Shown here piece after piece: positions 31,255 to 42,305 of a stretch of 64,000 nucleotides of DNA. A model generated the notes under the pieces. The model was not told the DNA's origin. It worked only from the letters and a program-made list of their open reading frames with translations, and ran no database searches. Numbering within the stretch: position 1 is the first letter of the stretch; each line of letters starts with the position of its first letter. The position numbers and the translations under genes were made by a program. Source of the DNA: Cordylochernes scorpioides (Eukaryota > Arthropoda > Arachnida > Pseudoscorpiones > Chernetidae); NCBI GenBank assembly GCA_030710605.1, contig CP092869.1:12673425-12737424 (forward strand), written 5' to 3'.

Positions 31255-31350
31255 TATTATTTTATTATTATTCCTAGCAAACTTAGTACAGGCCATGATA
31301 ACCATTGTTGGGTAGAAGTTGGCAACAGTTTTCACTGTAAGTGCACCACA
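31255..31350 (-). repeat. SINE-A 3' fragment
   Basis: 'CAGGCCATGATAACCATTG', 'TTTTCACTGTAAGTGCACC'; eroded and without a head. Confidence 0.55.
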
Positions 31351-31517
31351 TTATAGATGATTATAGTTTATTTTGATTTGCTAAATGTGTAAATAAAATC
31401 TCTGTAATTATATTACCTCATAATAAAAACACTGGATAATAGTTTCTATACACATTTTAAAATATTGTCCTGAAAACATAGCAATCCATACTTAATTCAT
31501 TAGATAATAAAAAGGTA

Positions 31518-32580
31518 TACAGTATAACCTCGTTAATTCGACACACCCCAATTCGACACTCGGCGATAATTCGACCATGTTCCGATGTCCCGACCTCCGG
31601 CCTATCAAATAACAAACCGTAATTCGACAGTATCGATAATACGACAGTTCCGATAGTTCGACCATTTTAAAATTCGAATTTCGACAGTTGAATGTTATTT
31701 TACATGCAACTTTACCGCTAAACGGTATTACGGCAGGGGCAATCGGCATCGGCGGGCGCCGATACGATCGCGCCTGCGCACTTTTGGTTTCTGGTTAGTT
31801 TAAGTTTCACTTTGAAATATTTTAGCTATTTTTAAATTTATAAATAATTTCTTTTTAAATAAATAAATCTTTATAAAATGATCCAACAATGATTATGATA
31901 ACATTTTATTTCAATATTCCATTTCTGTGTTATTAAAAAAGATTTAAACACAAAATCAATAACACCTGCAGCAGCAGTGGATGCCTTTAATACATTAAAA
32001 TTTATTTATTAAAAGACATTTCAGAGGAAGAAAGGCATGCATGTTTTTTCAAAATGCCATCTGGAATACATCCTGAATAGGATTTCAGTGCAAAAACAGA
32101 TATCTATAAAGGAATTTTTTAAAAGATCTCTTCATGATTATTTTAAAATAATATTTTAAAATTTTCTTTTTATATATTTACCATATTTATTTCCTTTCAA
32201 CTGCTATATTTTTCAATTAGAATAAATATTATTTAATATATTATATTTAATATTTTAATGTCTGTAGAGTTAATATTTGATTATATTACTGAAAAGAAAC
32301 ACATTGCCAATAAATTTATTTGTTACAATTATTTATGTTTCTAAAATATGTATTAATGCCATTTTGTCACTGATACTAAAAGTTAATCATGAAAATAATA
32401 TAAAAACACACAATGGTTTCAATTAATATCATTAATTTATATTACAAAGCTATTTTTAAAAAAATATTATTTTAGCCAGTTAGATGATTACCTAATCATA
32501 TAACCTTAATTCAACACTTCCTTTAATTCAACCGAAAGCTCTGATCCCTTGGGGTGTTGAATTAAAGAGGTTCGACTGTA
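31518..32580. mobile_element. pogo/Tigger-like non-autonomous element
   Basis: 1,063 bp, TA-flanked. The left end 'TACAGTATAACCTCGTTAAT' continues 'TCGACACACCCC'; the right end 'GGGGTGTTGAATTAAAGAGG' closes 'TTCGACTGTA'. These are imperfect inverted repeats with the 'AATTCGA' words typical of Tigger/pogo elements. The interior is AT-rich, with no transposase frame. Confidence 0.82.
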
Positions 32581-32582
32581 TA

Positions 32583-32812
32583 TTGGATAAAATAAAAGAT
32601 TTATTTGCCAATATTTCAGTTGGCTGAACGCCAACCTCTATCAAGGCATTACATTTTTGTATAAACAAACTCAGCGCCGCATAGTTATAATATTACAGTT
32701 GAAATAACACTATGCAGCGCTGAGTTTGTTTATACAAAAATGTAATGCCTTGATAAAGGTTTGGTGTTTAGCCAACCAAAATATTGGCAAATAAATCTTT
32801 TATTCAATCCAA
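32583..32812. repeat. Palindrome with paired family-3 hammerhead-like motifs
   Basis: Arms 32590-32690 and 32700-32810 are reverse complements around 'ATGCAGCGCTGAG'-type sequence. Each arm carries the 'TTGGC-GTTCA-GCCAA' hairpin or its variant. Stem I is GCC/GGC here, instead of ACC/GGT in 20565, 47240 and 58885. Confidence 0.8.
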
Positions 32813-32814
32813 TA

Positions 32815-33083
32815 TATGCTCTTCATTGGACACAACAACAGAAAATTGACATGGACCCAGAACAGCAGCTTTACACACCCAAGATAGAGGACATTGCTGT
32901 GATAGAGATGTATGGAGACATCTGAGGCTCTTCATTGGACACAACAACAACAGAAAATTGACATGGACCCAGAGCAGCAGCTTTACACACCCAAGATAGA
33001 GAACATTGTGACTGCTGTGTTAGAGATGTATGGAGACATCTGAGGCTCTTCATTGGACACAACAACAACAGAAAATTGATGGT
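32815..33083. repeat. TR-117 array, third cluster (two units plus flanks)
   Basis: Begins at 'CTCTTCATTGGACACAAC' directly after the family-3 'CCAATATATG' and ends 'CAGAAAATTGATGG'. Confidence 0.92.
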
Positions 33084-33084
33084 T

Positions 33085-33225
33085 GTCAAACCATCAACAA
33101 GCTCTACTGGCTTGATACCCTAATATGATTGAATGGAGATAAGAAAGAAGAAAATGATGGTAACAACGCTGTTACTGAAACATCACACACTATTTGGAAT
33201 TGGTGTTATTGCCTTGCGTTTCTAA
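33085..33225. repeat. LINE-tail unit and family-2 fragment
   Basis: 33090-33150 equals the LINE/SINE-C tail ('GATACCCTAATATGATTGAA', 'TGGAGATAAGAAAGAAG'). 33152-33220 is a family-2 half ('GATGGTAACAACGCTGTTAC', 'GAAACATCACACACTATTTG'). Confidence 0.75.
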
Positions 33226-33339
33226 ACTGCCATTCTATATAGCTGTCATTGTAAGGAGAATACATGCTAAGAATGTTTGAATAAAATAAATATGATTGAA
33301 CAAAATATCTACAAGATGGTGATTGTAATCATACTTGCC

Positions 33340-33345
33340 TTTATT
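33340..33345 (-). promoter_or_regulatory. Polyadenylation signal of the U2AF2-like gene
   Basis: AATAAA on the minus strand, about 97 bases beyond the stop codon at 33442. Confidence 0.5.
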
Positions 33346-33441
33346 GGGGGAAATTTTAAAATGAAGACATTTAGTTATATATATATATAGAATGGGGGTT
33401 AAAATATATTTACAGTGTGATGTGGAGCAATGGCAGGTTGG

Positions 33442-34665
33442 CTAAAATTCTCTCCTATGGTACTTGTCAGGCTCGATGAAACTGGTGACTACGATGCGGT
33501 CGTTGAACTTACGGCCTGTCAACTGTAGCTCTGCCTTCTGGCACTCTTCAACTGTTTCAAACTCCACGTACACCTTCAACGCCCCCGGTACCTCAACTCC
33601 AGGTACTGGCCGTGGAATCTCCATGCTCCGTACCCGGCCAAACTGCTCGCACTGTTCTTTGATGTCATCGTGGATGTCTTCGTATTCCTCATCGTCTGCA
33701 AGGTCATCCTCAGTCAGGATATTCATAAGACAGAGCACTTCAGTCGGCTTAGCAACTTGTACTAAGGCTTTGGTTGGGTCCAATCCTGGCACTTGGACTG
33801 ACACTGGGGCTTGAAGAAGCAAATTACTATCAACATATTTGCCACCAGTTCTTGCACGACGGACAGCCAATGTTTTGTCACCTACAAGTAATCCATTGAG
33901 GGCTTGGATAGCCGAATCTGTAACTGTTCCATCTTCATACTCAGCAAAAGCAAAGCCACGATTCAAATAGGCATTTTCCATCAAAAGATCAAAAGCTTTC
34001 AGCTTTCCAAATTGAGTCAAAATTTCCATGACTTGTTCTTTTGTCAAAGTATTGGGAATGCCACCAATGTAAAGGTTATTTGGTGAATCTTGACTACTCC
34101 AGGCATTTACTTCAGGAGGATCTTGTTCACCAGGAGGTGGCATATAGTCCTGTGGACGCCTGAGTCGTAGCATTTGCCCTTGATAATGCACTCCATCAAG
34201 ATTACGAATGGTAAGTGTTGTTTCTTCAGCACATCTAAACTCAAGAAATGCAAAATTTTTATCAAAATTAATCTGGCAAGCTAGGACAGGATTGCCCTCC
34301 GTTTTACTTAATCCACAGTGAACAATTTGTTCATTAAAAAAGTTCTTCATGTCATCAGGGTTGCAGGCAAAAGGTATGTTTCCCACAAACAATCGTCTGG
34401 CTTGGCGTGCAACTGTATTCCCGGGCATGCTGCCGGGGCCATGGGATGCCAATAAAATCTGTGGATCAATCAAACCACGACCCATCATATCCTTGAATTG
34501 AATGGCATCAAGATGTTCGTAGCCTGGGGGGGCAATATCAAATTGTGTATCAATTTTCTTGATATTGCATGTCCAATCTGGACTACGGCTTCTAGAACGT
34601 CTGCGTTCATATCTCCTTTTATCACGACTCCTATAACGATCGTCACGTCGATAATCTCTTGACAT
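33442..34665 (-). CDS. U2AF2: U2AF large subunit (U2AF65-like), intronless and divergent
   Basis: 407 codons, no introns, no stops. U2AF65 is the nuclear splicing factor that binds the polypyrimidine tract and helps bring U2 snRNP to the branch site. Residues 1-29 are an RS region. RRM1 (about 91-169) has RNP2 LFVGNI and RNP1 NFAFLEF. RRM2 (197-273) has LYIGGI and RGFAFAEY. The C-terminal UHM (307-397) keeps the acidic helix DDEEYEDI and the RKF motif. Oddities: the U2AF35-binding motif (WDVPPPG in U2AF65) is FDIAPPG at 42-48, replacing the key Trp by Phe. The terminal Trp of YHRRDFW is lost (YHRREF then TAG, one base from TGG). The spacer between RS and RRM1 and the RRM2-UHM linker are shorter than in the 475-aa human protein. 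Lack of introns suggests a retrocopy, but no poly(A) remnant or target duplication is visible. The ATG at 34663-34665 is the first in frame. Confidence 0.92.
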   Translation of the reverse strand: MSRDYRRDDRYRSRDKRRYERRRSRSRSPDWTCNIKKIDTQFDIAPPGYEHLDAIQFKDMMGRGLIDPQILLASHGPGSMPGNTVARQARRLFVGNIPFACNPDDMKNFFNEQIVHCGLSKTEGNPVLACQINFDKNFAFLEFRCAEETTLTIRNLDGVHYQGQMLRLRRPQDYMPPPGEQDPPEVNAWSSQDSPNNLYIGGIPNTLTKEQVMEILTQFGKLKAFDLLMENAYLNRGFAFAEYEDGTVTDSAIQALNGLLVGDKTLAVRRARTGGKYVDSNLLLQAPVSVQVPGLDPTKALVQVAKPTEVLCLMNILTEDDLADDEEYEDIHDDIKEQCEQFGRVRSMEIPRPVPGVEVPGALKVYVEFETVEECQKAELQLTGRKFNDRIVVTSFIEPDKYHRREF

Positions 34666-34689
34666 TTTATAAAACTTTTATACAATTAT

Positions 34690-35230
34690 CCAATAATAAA
34701 ATATTAAATTATTTCAACTAAAAGCCAAGCACGATAAACAAATGAATGGGTTTAACTCCTTTTTAAATGGCGACTAAACGTACAAAATTCGGGTATTACT
34801 CTGTTTTTTTTTGTTTTTTTTTTTTCTCTATTGTATATAAAATGTCTAAAAGAAATTCTATGATATAATAAATAAATTTTGGCACTTACCAATTAGATTT
34901 ATAACAAAATTAACAGTTATTTAAAATAGCTATTAGCTTTAAGATAATGAAGAATTGAATATAGGTTTTGCACTTTTAAGAGCCAGCATGTTACAGTTAA
35001 ATAACAACATATTTAATTTTATTAACAACATTTTACACATTACTACATTTCTTCTAATTTTCAAAAAAAGATTTTTGAACTTCATTAGAAACATTTTCAT
35101 TTCTAATTGATATTTTCTGCTTCATTTGAAAGTTTAACAATTCTAGTTTTTTTTTTTATAACACACAGTTCCAATAGAAAACCGTTTGTTTCAATTGAAA
35201 TTTGATAATATTATGCCTTTCTAATATATA
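34690..35230. other. Unassigned AT-rich DNA, presumed 5' flank of U2AF2-like gene
   Basis: No repeat family recognised. Several T tracts. No convincing TATA box or initiator could be assigned. Confidence 0.3.
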
Positions 35231-35423
35231 AGGTATGTCCCATAAGTTCCCGGACTGGGTCCATAAAAAAATAAATAAATCAAAAATGTAAATAAATTTG
35301 ACTGTTTATTATAGAAAAAATATCTGGGAAAACGGTGTGATCAATATCGAGGCGGTACGTGAGCGCGCGCAAAGGTTATTCTAATTTATTTAAAGGTTAA
35401 ACCTAGCGCTGCGAGCAGAGGAT

Positions 35424-35985
35424 TTGCATAGAATTTTGTGTGAAACTTTTGAAATGCTTAATAAAGCATTCCCCAATGACGCCCCAAAGAGAACAACTGT
35501 TTTTGAATGGCATTCTAGATTTAAAGATGGCAGAATTTCCATTGAAGATGATCCTCGTCAAGGACGCCGAAAATTTCAAATGACTGATGAAAATGTGCAA
35601 AAAAATCACCGATTTTATAAAAGAAAATCCTCTAACCACTTTGCTGGAGCTAGAGCAAGACACAGGCACCTCTAAAACAACGATTGGAAGGATCGTAACC
35701 GAAGATTTGAAGCTCTAAAAGACTCCTGCAAAATTCATCCCAAGATTCCTCACTAATGAGCAAAAACTGTGTCGGCTTGTAACCTGTGAGTACATGTTGG
35801 AAACATGGAGAGACAAGATAATCACAGGCGACGAGACATGGGTCTATGGCTATGACCCTGAAACCAAGCGTCAATCTGCCGAGTGGAGAGGTCAGGATGA
35901 GCCTAGACCCAAAAAATCCAGGATATTGAAATCCATAAACCAGGTGTTGCTAGTTGCTTTTTTGGATAACAAGTGTTGAGGATGC
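35424..35985 (+). pseudogene. mariner transposase, N-terminal part
   Basis: Starts HRILCETFEMLNKAFPNDAP then TVFEWHSRFKDGR, the helix-turn-helix region. A frameshift lies near 35600. Later, TGDETWVYGYDPETKRQS carries the first catalytic Asp. In-frame stops and the insertion near 35985 disable it. Confidence 0.88.
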
Positions 35986-36024
35986 GGAAGACAAATATAA
36001 TGTAATTGGTTGTATATAGCTAGC

Positions 36025-36945
36025 TGGTGGTCTAAATAAATTTAAATGTAATAAAAGGATGTCTGCTGTAGGGGGGAACAATGTTAATGATTAAAGAGGA
36101 GCTCACCTGTATGTGAGAGTGTTGTGGCAGGGGAGGCATGAGTCCCTGAGGACCAATTCTGACAGCCAACTGACTGCTGTAGTATGCAGTCTGGACTACA
36201 AGCCAACCCTACTCCAGGTCCAGAACCCCATGGACATCTTCAAGGAGACGGCTTGCTACAGGAGCTCACCACTGACCAGGAAGTGTGCGTGAGGAACTAC
36301 ACCAAGCCTGGTGTCGGAGCTGGGAAGTGTGGCTGAAAGAAGATTTTTAAAAGGCCTATAGACCTCCCTGGCCTTCCTACGGTCTAAACTCCCCATGTGA
36401 CCTGCTGCACCCCAATGCCAAGAGTCCCTCAGTGAGATGTCAAGAGCTCCTCAGTGAGATGCCAAGAGTCCCTCAGTGATAGAGGCCGACCCGCTCAGCA
36501 GCCTGGAGATGACCAGACAATAGATGAGCCTGTGAACCCCCACCACCACCACCAATAACCTCAACCTTCAACTGGGAAGAAGACCCAGATCCCATCACCC
36601 ATAAAGACAGGCATGAAATTGTCTCTTGCTCTTTCTGTTTTTTTTTTTTTTATTAAATATTTAGAGTTAAAAAAAATGAACATAATATATATTCAATATA
36701 AAACCTTGATAATATTAAGCATTTTTTTTAATTAAAAGGTTCTCAGAGTTCGCTCATAGGGGGCGCAGTATGGTTTGAACCGTAGATGGCGCCAGAATTT
36801 AAAAAAAAAATGGCAGTTAGAACTCAGCAGGAAGTAAAGAGAACAGCTGACAGTACTGCCGGCCATTTTTGGTCGATGGCTTTCCCCCTACAGTAAATCC
36901 TTTTTCTATTCCATTATAATTATTTTAACCACCAGCAATAGTCCT
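36025..36945. mobile_element. Foldback/TIR element, superfamily unknown
   Basis: Imperfect ends: 'GCTGGTGGTCTAAATAAA', 'AAAAGGATGTCTGCTGTAGG' on the left; on the right, reversed, 'GCTGGTGGTTAAAATAAT', 'AAGGATTTACTGTAGGGGG'. The interior (36090-36620) is GC-richer, with a short triplicated word 'CCTCAGTGAGATG'. No transposase was recognised. Confidence 0.6.
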
Positions 36946-36967
36946 TCAAAGGTTTTATGTATATATA

Positions 36968-39760
36968 TGTCATAATATATGCTCTTCCAGGATTAATAAA
37001 ACAAACCAACAGCCAACGAGAGAGAGCTGGAGAGCTAAAGCGAGACACTTTAGACAACTAACTTACGACCATTTTGGGCCACATTCCTGAGGGGGGGCCG
37101 TCACCACCTGGCGACTATCCTGGTTAGCCCCCGAGTGTGTACACAGGGAAAACGGTCGTTCAGCGGGTCGGTCGCCCGTCGATCCGCTCTCTCTCGGCCG
37201 GCTGCCTGGATTATTGCTCTAACAACTCGTCGTGTGATTATTTATCACCTCACCACATTATTACCACTATAGTGTCACATTGAAAGTCGACAGGATAAGA
37301 CCTGGCCGGGAAGCAAATCCCTCATATACCGGAGTATGAAGAAACAAGAAGCCAAGCCACGATGATCGGCCAAACCCAACTCAACTGTAACCACTCCTCT
37401 TCGAGCCCTCAACCCCTTCTTCGCCAACCTTTGAACCGTGATCCCGAAGAAGTATTCACCTACGACGGAGATGGAGCTGCCACACACTTCTTCCAGCACT
37501 AGATCTACCCAAGAACGACCACCGTGCCAGAGCAGGACACCTTCCATCATCATGGACAAGACTCCGCCATATCCCTGCCGCTACTGTGATGTACAACACT
37601 GGTACGCTCAGTGTCACAGACAGAATTCTCCCGAATCTCAATGAACTTACCTGCTCTCTAAACCAGCATAACCTGTAAGTGAAATTGTTTTACCCCTTCC
37701 ATTTATTCTTTAAATAAGTCATTCCTTGTAAATTGCCCCAATATTTACATAATTAGCTCCATTTATTCTCTCCATGCCTATTAACAATGATTTTATTCTC
37801 CATACTATTTATCGAGATATTTGTAACTCATTTAATTAGTTACCTTACCAGTAGAATTTAACAATCGTTATTTTAATTAAATAATTTCCATTTTTAACGT
37901 AACTCTTTAAAAAAAAAACTTTAAAAAAAAATTGGAATTCTACATATTAATGCTTTACGATTTTTACTATTAACAATAGATTTTTCATAATCAATTTATT
38001 TATAAAAATATGCCTCCAGCACCTAAACTTTTGTATGTCTATTTGTATATAACCTCTCCTACTTGTAAGCACGGCTCACGAAAAATAATTTCTTTCCCTA
38101 ATCGACTCAAAATTCACCCTGTAATTCAGGCGTCGAAGAATTCCGACCACCACGTGAGCCTTGCTTACAACCAACCCTTGGTGACTCTTATCTATCTTTC
38201 CCTTAATGCCCCTCTCATTCTTACAACTTTGTCAACCTTATACCAGCTCAGGACCTTTTATAGAATTATTGATTAATCAATTATCGAACATCTATATTGT
38301 CATTTCAAAATCCTAACCTTCGCCCTTTATTTATGATAATTTATTTCGTAGTTCATCTCTAGCCTATCCACCGACCCACACCATCTAGCCAATGGTGTGT
38401 TCGTCACAGGGTGCAGATTGACTAACTGCTAGATATTTATCAACCCCTTTTTGTTCGCACTTGAACAATCTGCATCGAGCGACACAGTTCGCTTCTTCTT
38501 CTCGCGCCACACGTTCGCCACACAGACCCTGTCTTCAAATCTATGTTTGTCCATTGTCCAAACCAGCACGATATAGCCTACCTCCGATATTTCCCACGGA
38601 GGTACGTTAAACATCGTCGCTGATTTTGTCCGGTCCGTCATCATTTCGCGCAGACATGGGTCTTACTTTCAACCCACCGCGAAATCATCGCCTTGCACAA
38701 GCTCCCACGACGGTTCAAACACCTCGTGTCCGAGCAGCTTGTCACTTGTAACGGACAACGCAGTCCTCGTCCCAATTTTTGGCACTGTGCGCGCATACTT
38801 TCCGCAAATTAAATATAAGTCCGTTCGACTTCCTCACCTACACACGGGACTTTTCCCCTCGGACTCGCTACACAAGTAACTGCATAGATAAGTTAGATTG
38901 GCCCAGGGCAAGTCTCCCCTCGCTCTGTTCGCCGAGGTTCTAACATTGTATGTAGTTTTATATTTACCTCAGTCCTGAGCTCACGCAATTTCCAGCCTCA
39001 ACCTCACTTCTCATACTCTACACCTATAGCATAGAAAACCCATGCCAAGTTTCCCCTTGCTATGTCCGCCTGAAAATATCTTAAAGTGTAGAGTTCCCCA
39101 GTCTTAATGATCTTCAGAATTCCATCATATGTATGTGACTCTTCTTCCCCTTGTTCACACACACTCCTCAATAACATTTCCCTTATAGTACATTAGATTT
39201 TGTTGTATATAGCCTTTTATAACCTTGATATTTTCAAAGATTTCCTTAAATGTCAAACTCCCTGGTGTTGTAAAACTGCTTGTAAATAATATTTACTTGT
39301 ATACTATACAATATTTTATTTACATAAAACTATGTCACCATTACCTTAACTAATTTTAACTGTAAAATTATTTTCTCTATTCCTGGCTTCTCCAGCTTTA
39401 AATATACTTAAACCATGTTCAGCCTTCTTCAACGGGGGCCATATGTCATAATATATGCTCTTCCAGGATTAATAAAACAAACCAACAGCCAACGAGAGAG
39501 AGCTGGGCAGCTAAAGCGAGACACTTTAGACAACTAACTTACGACCATTTTTGGCCACATTCCTGAGGGGGGGGGGGGCCGTCACCACCTGGCGACTATC
39601 ATGGTTAGCCCCTGGTTGTGTGCACAGGGAAAACGGTCGTTCAGCGGGTCGGTCGCCCGTCGATCCGCTCTCTCTCGGCTGGCTGCCTGGATTATTGCTC
39701 TAACAACTCGTCGTGTGATTATTTATCACCTCACCACATTATTACCACTATAGTGTCACA
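36968..39760 (+). mobile_element. LTR-A: short LTR retrotransposon, mostly non-coding
   Basis: LTRs 36968-37279 (312 bp) and 39444-39760 (317 bp), TG...CA, differing by a G-run expansion and a few bases. The target duplication is 'TATA' on each side. A purine tract 'AACGGGGGCCATA' precedes the 3' LTR. The 2.2-kb interior has only a small gag-like frame. After the 5' LTR comes 'TTGAAAGTCGACAGGATAAG', which is not a standard TGG-type primer site and is shared with LTR-B. Confidence 0.9.
37438..37644 (+). CDS. Small gag-like protein with a zinc-knuckle-like motif (LTR-A)
   Basis: About 68 codons near the 5' end of LTR-A. The end reads TPPYPCRYCDVQHWYAQC. CxxCxxxHxxxxC has one residue fewer than the retroviral-type CX2CX4HX4C knuckle, but its position and basic and Pro-rich context fit a gag nucleocapsid remnant. 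The first in-frame start codon need not be the real one. It could also be chance in a small frame. Confidence 0.4.
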   Translation: MIPKKYSPTTEMELPHTSSSTRSTQERPPCQSRTPSIIMDKTPPYPCRYCDVQHWYAQCHRQNSPESQ

Positions 39761-39764
39761 TATA

Positions 39765-40445
39765 TATATATATATGAAATAAGTTGAAGTTCTGGTTGAC
39801 TCTTGTAGTACCTCGTCGACTCTCTGTAATAAGGTGATGCAACCGAGGGTCAAACCTGTAGTAACCGCGAGGGACAGTCAGGGCGTGGAGAGTTTTCCAG
39901 TACCTCTCTGCACCTTGTAGGACCTTTAACAGTTCTCACAGAGTACAGGCAGTCGTGGTCGAGGCAGAGTGGAAAACTGGGGAATGTCCACACACACAAA
40001 ACGAAGCGACACAGTTGTAGAAGGAAAGTTCCATGAATAGATAAAAAGTCGAGCCAAGAGCAAGATGGAGATCGAGTAGATTTCTTACTGTTTTACATGG
40101 TCGATGAGTTGGTCCTTGGAGACGACAAGGGGTGACGCTGACCGGAAGACTAACTGTCTGTTGCTAAACCGGGCCTTTTTATATAACTCCTCGGACAAAG
40201 AGAATTGCATCATGCACGTGTCGTTACAGGACACCGGCGCCTAACTGTCGGCTTCCAATCTATTTTTAGAAGTTACTTTGTGATTTACTTCTCTCTTGCT
40301 TTTAACTCAGCTTTTAATCTATTATATAGTTTTATTTATTCATCCTCAGTACATTACATATGGTGATGCAAGGACACATGTCAATTATGCGTATAATTAT
40401 TTATAGATGTGTTTCTATATACAACATGACAATCTTGTTATAAGT
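39765..40445 (-). repeat. Possible solo LTR
   Basis: TG...CA ends on the minus strand ('TGTTGTATATAGAAACAC' to 'CTTCAACTTATTTCA'). A good TATA box, TATATAAAAAGG, is at about 40178-40190. No second copy in the window and no clear target duplication. Confidence 0.4.
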
Positions 40446-40474
40446 ATTATAATATAGGGTTGTTGGTTTAAATT

Positions 40475-40509
<35 letters not shown>

Positions 40510-41005
40510 TGAATACATTTCAATATTATTCCCCTTTTTTCTCTTGCATCAATTTTTATTAATAAATTTTATTAGATGAAAAATACTAGCCTATTCAATG
40601 ACAACCTTGACACCTAATGCGTACAAAATGTAATAGATATTGTGACAACTAGCTTCAAAGATTGGCTTTCTGCAGTCTAAGAAAAGGGACAGCCGCGGGC
40701 AATAAAATAGTTAAAAATTCCGTCCCTTCAATGGCGCCTACAACGTGAGGCCGACCAATTCCAAATTAGGCCACGAAAAGTTCACAGTAAAATAACACCC
40801 TACTACTTAAAATGTGTAACTTGTAAAATTCTGTCTGATGCACAAACTAATAGATAATGTGTGCTAGTTGGAGGCTACGGAAAATCCAGGAATGGAAAAG
40901 ACCACGAGGCAGCCAACCACGTGGAGAAACGGATCCCGCCATTCTTGAGGTAAGATTTGGTACATTTATGGGAGTGCTTTTTTTGTTTAGTGATTTATGA
41001 TAGAT

Positions 41006-41079
41006 TTATTTATTTTGTCCTACCGGGAGAATCCTGTATGGCACGTGTGCCTAATAAAGGCTTTTGTTGTTGTTGTTGA
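41006..41079 (+). mobile_element. Very short 5'-truncated retroposon
   Basis: 74 bp ending 'CCTAATAAAGGC' and (TTG)n. It is flanked by the 15-bp direct repeat 'TGATTTATGATAGAT' at 40991-41005 and 41080-41094. A polyadenylation signal and target duplication show LINE-type insertion. Confidence 0.85.
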
Positions 41080-41207
41080 TGATTTATGATAGATGATTAA
41101 TGTTAGATTAACGAGTTATTTTAAATTATGCCAAACAATATGCTAGAAGGCCGCAATTGTCTACTTACATTTTTAGTTTTATTAGGTATTATTTTGTTTA
41201 TTATTTA

Positions 41208-41708
41208 CTAGCGGACGTACCTGGCTTCGCCCGGGTTCTACCCGAGTAAAGGTTTGTCTAACGAATCTCTCGATAAAGTGAACATTTTTTCCCGGTCCCT
41301 TGAAAAATACTCGATAAGTTGAATAAAATCAATATTAATTGGTTCCCTCGGTAATTGGAAGTTAAAGGAATAGTATCTTGCCTTGGAATTGTATCATTAT
41401 TCTTGTCTCAAATAAATTGCCGTGTCATCCTGAATTTTGTCTTTCCTATATTTTCTACATTACAAAATCATCGTATCATCATGATAATATTTAGAGCAGA
41501 TTGTTGATTTATAACAGATAAATTAGAATATATATCTTGATTATTTTAAAGCGAAAAGTTATTTCAAAAATTTTATTCTCTAGAAACCTTCCCAGTACTA
41601 TACTAAATAACTCCCCAAAGTTTCATGGCGTTCCAATGAGTGGTTTGGTCAGGCATAAAGGACAAACAGACACACACACACACATACATTCATTTTTATA
41701 TATATAGA
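41208..41708 (-). mobile_element. Helitron (CCCGGGCGAAGCC type)
   Basis: Inserted between A and T: minus-strand start TCTATATATATAAAAATG and end CCAGGTACGTCCGCTAG, with the hairpin just before. 501 bp, non-coding. It matches 22736-23757 and 48911-49385. Confidence 0.9.
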
Positions 41709-41747
41709 TTTCTTAAATGAAATTAGGCATATATTGACATACATATA

Positions 41748-42305
41748 TGTAGTATATTTTGACATAGATAAATCACAACCTTCTTCTAATACTTATTATA
41801 ACCCCATATCTATATAAAAATATGTATCAAACTTGTAATAATAGAAGTGACAAATAAAACTAAAGATGTAGAGGTAGACGACGCGACAAAAGACCAGACG
41901 AACAGGTGTTTATGATAATGAGTTCAATCCCCCCGTCAGCAGGTGGCCAGACATAATTAATAACCCAGCGCTTGACAGGTGGCGTGATTACGGGAACCAA
42001 TCAGAACTCGCCGCCATCTGCGAGCGTCCAATATATAAGCCCCCCAAGATGGGACAAAGTTAGTTGTTCAGTTAGTTAGTTGGTTTTCAGAGCGACGCCG
42101 TCATACGGTCGGGTTTCTCACCCCTATCCGCGATGTAGGGCATCCGTGACGCCCGTGGTCCGACTTGCCTTCATCCGTGGTCTACCTCTACCTTCTTGGA
42201 GTTACCTTCTAGACCTGCCTCTGTCTCTTGCTGTCCCAGTGCGGGAATCCCATCACGCACCCACTACCACGACTGCCCAGCACATTCCACCTCGGGATTA
42301 CTACA
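41748..42305 (+). repeat. LTR-B 5' LTR
   Basis: 'TGTAGTATATTTTGACATAG' to 'CCTCGGGATTACTACA'. It contains 'CCAATATATAAGCC', a likely TATA box, about 60 bp before the transcribed-looking part. A short frame in both LTRs (42080 and 46958) is a by-product. Confidence 0.9.

Noticed and set aside
40178..40190. TATA box as promoter of a host gene
   Set aside because: No reading frame follows it on the minus strand; a solo LTR promoter is more likely.
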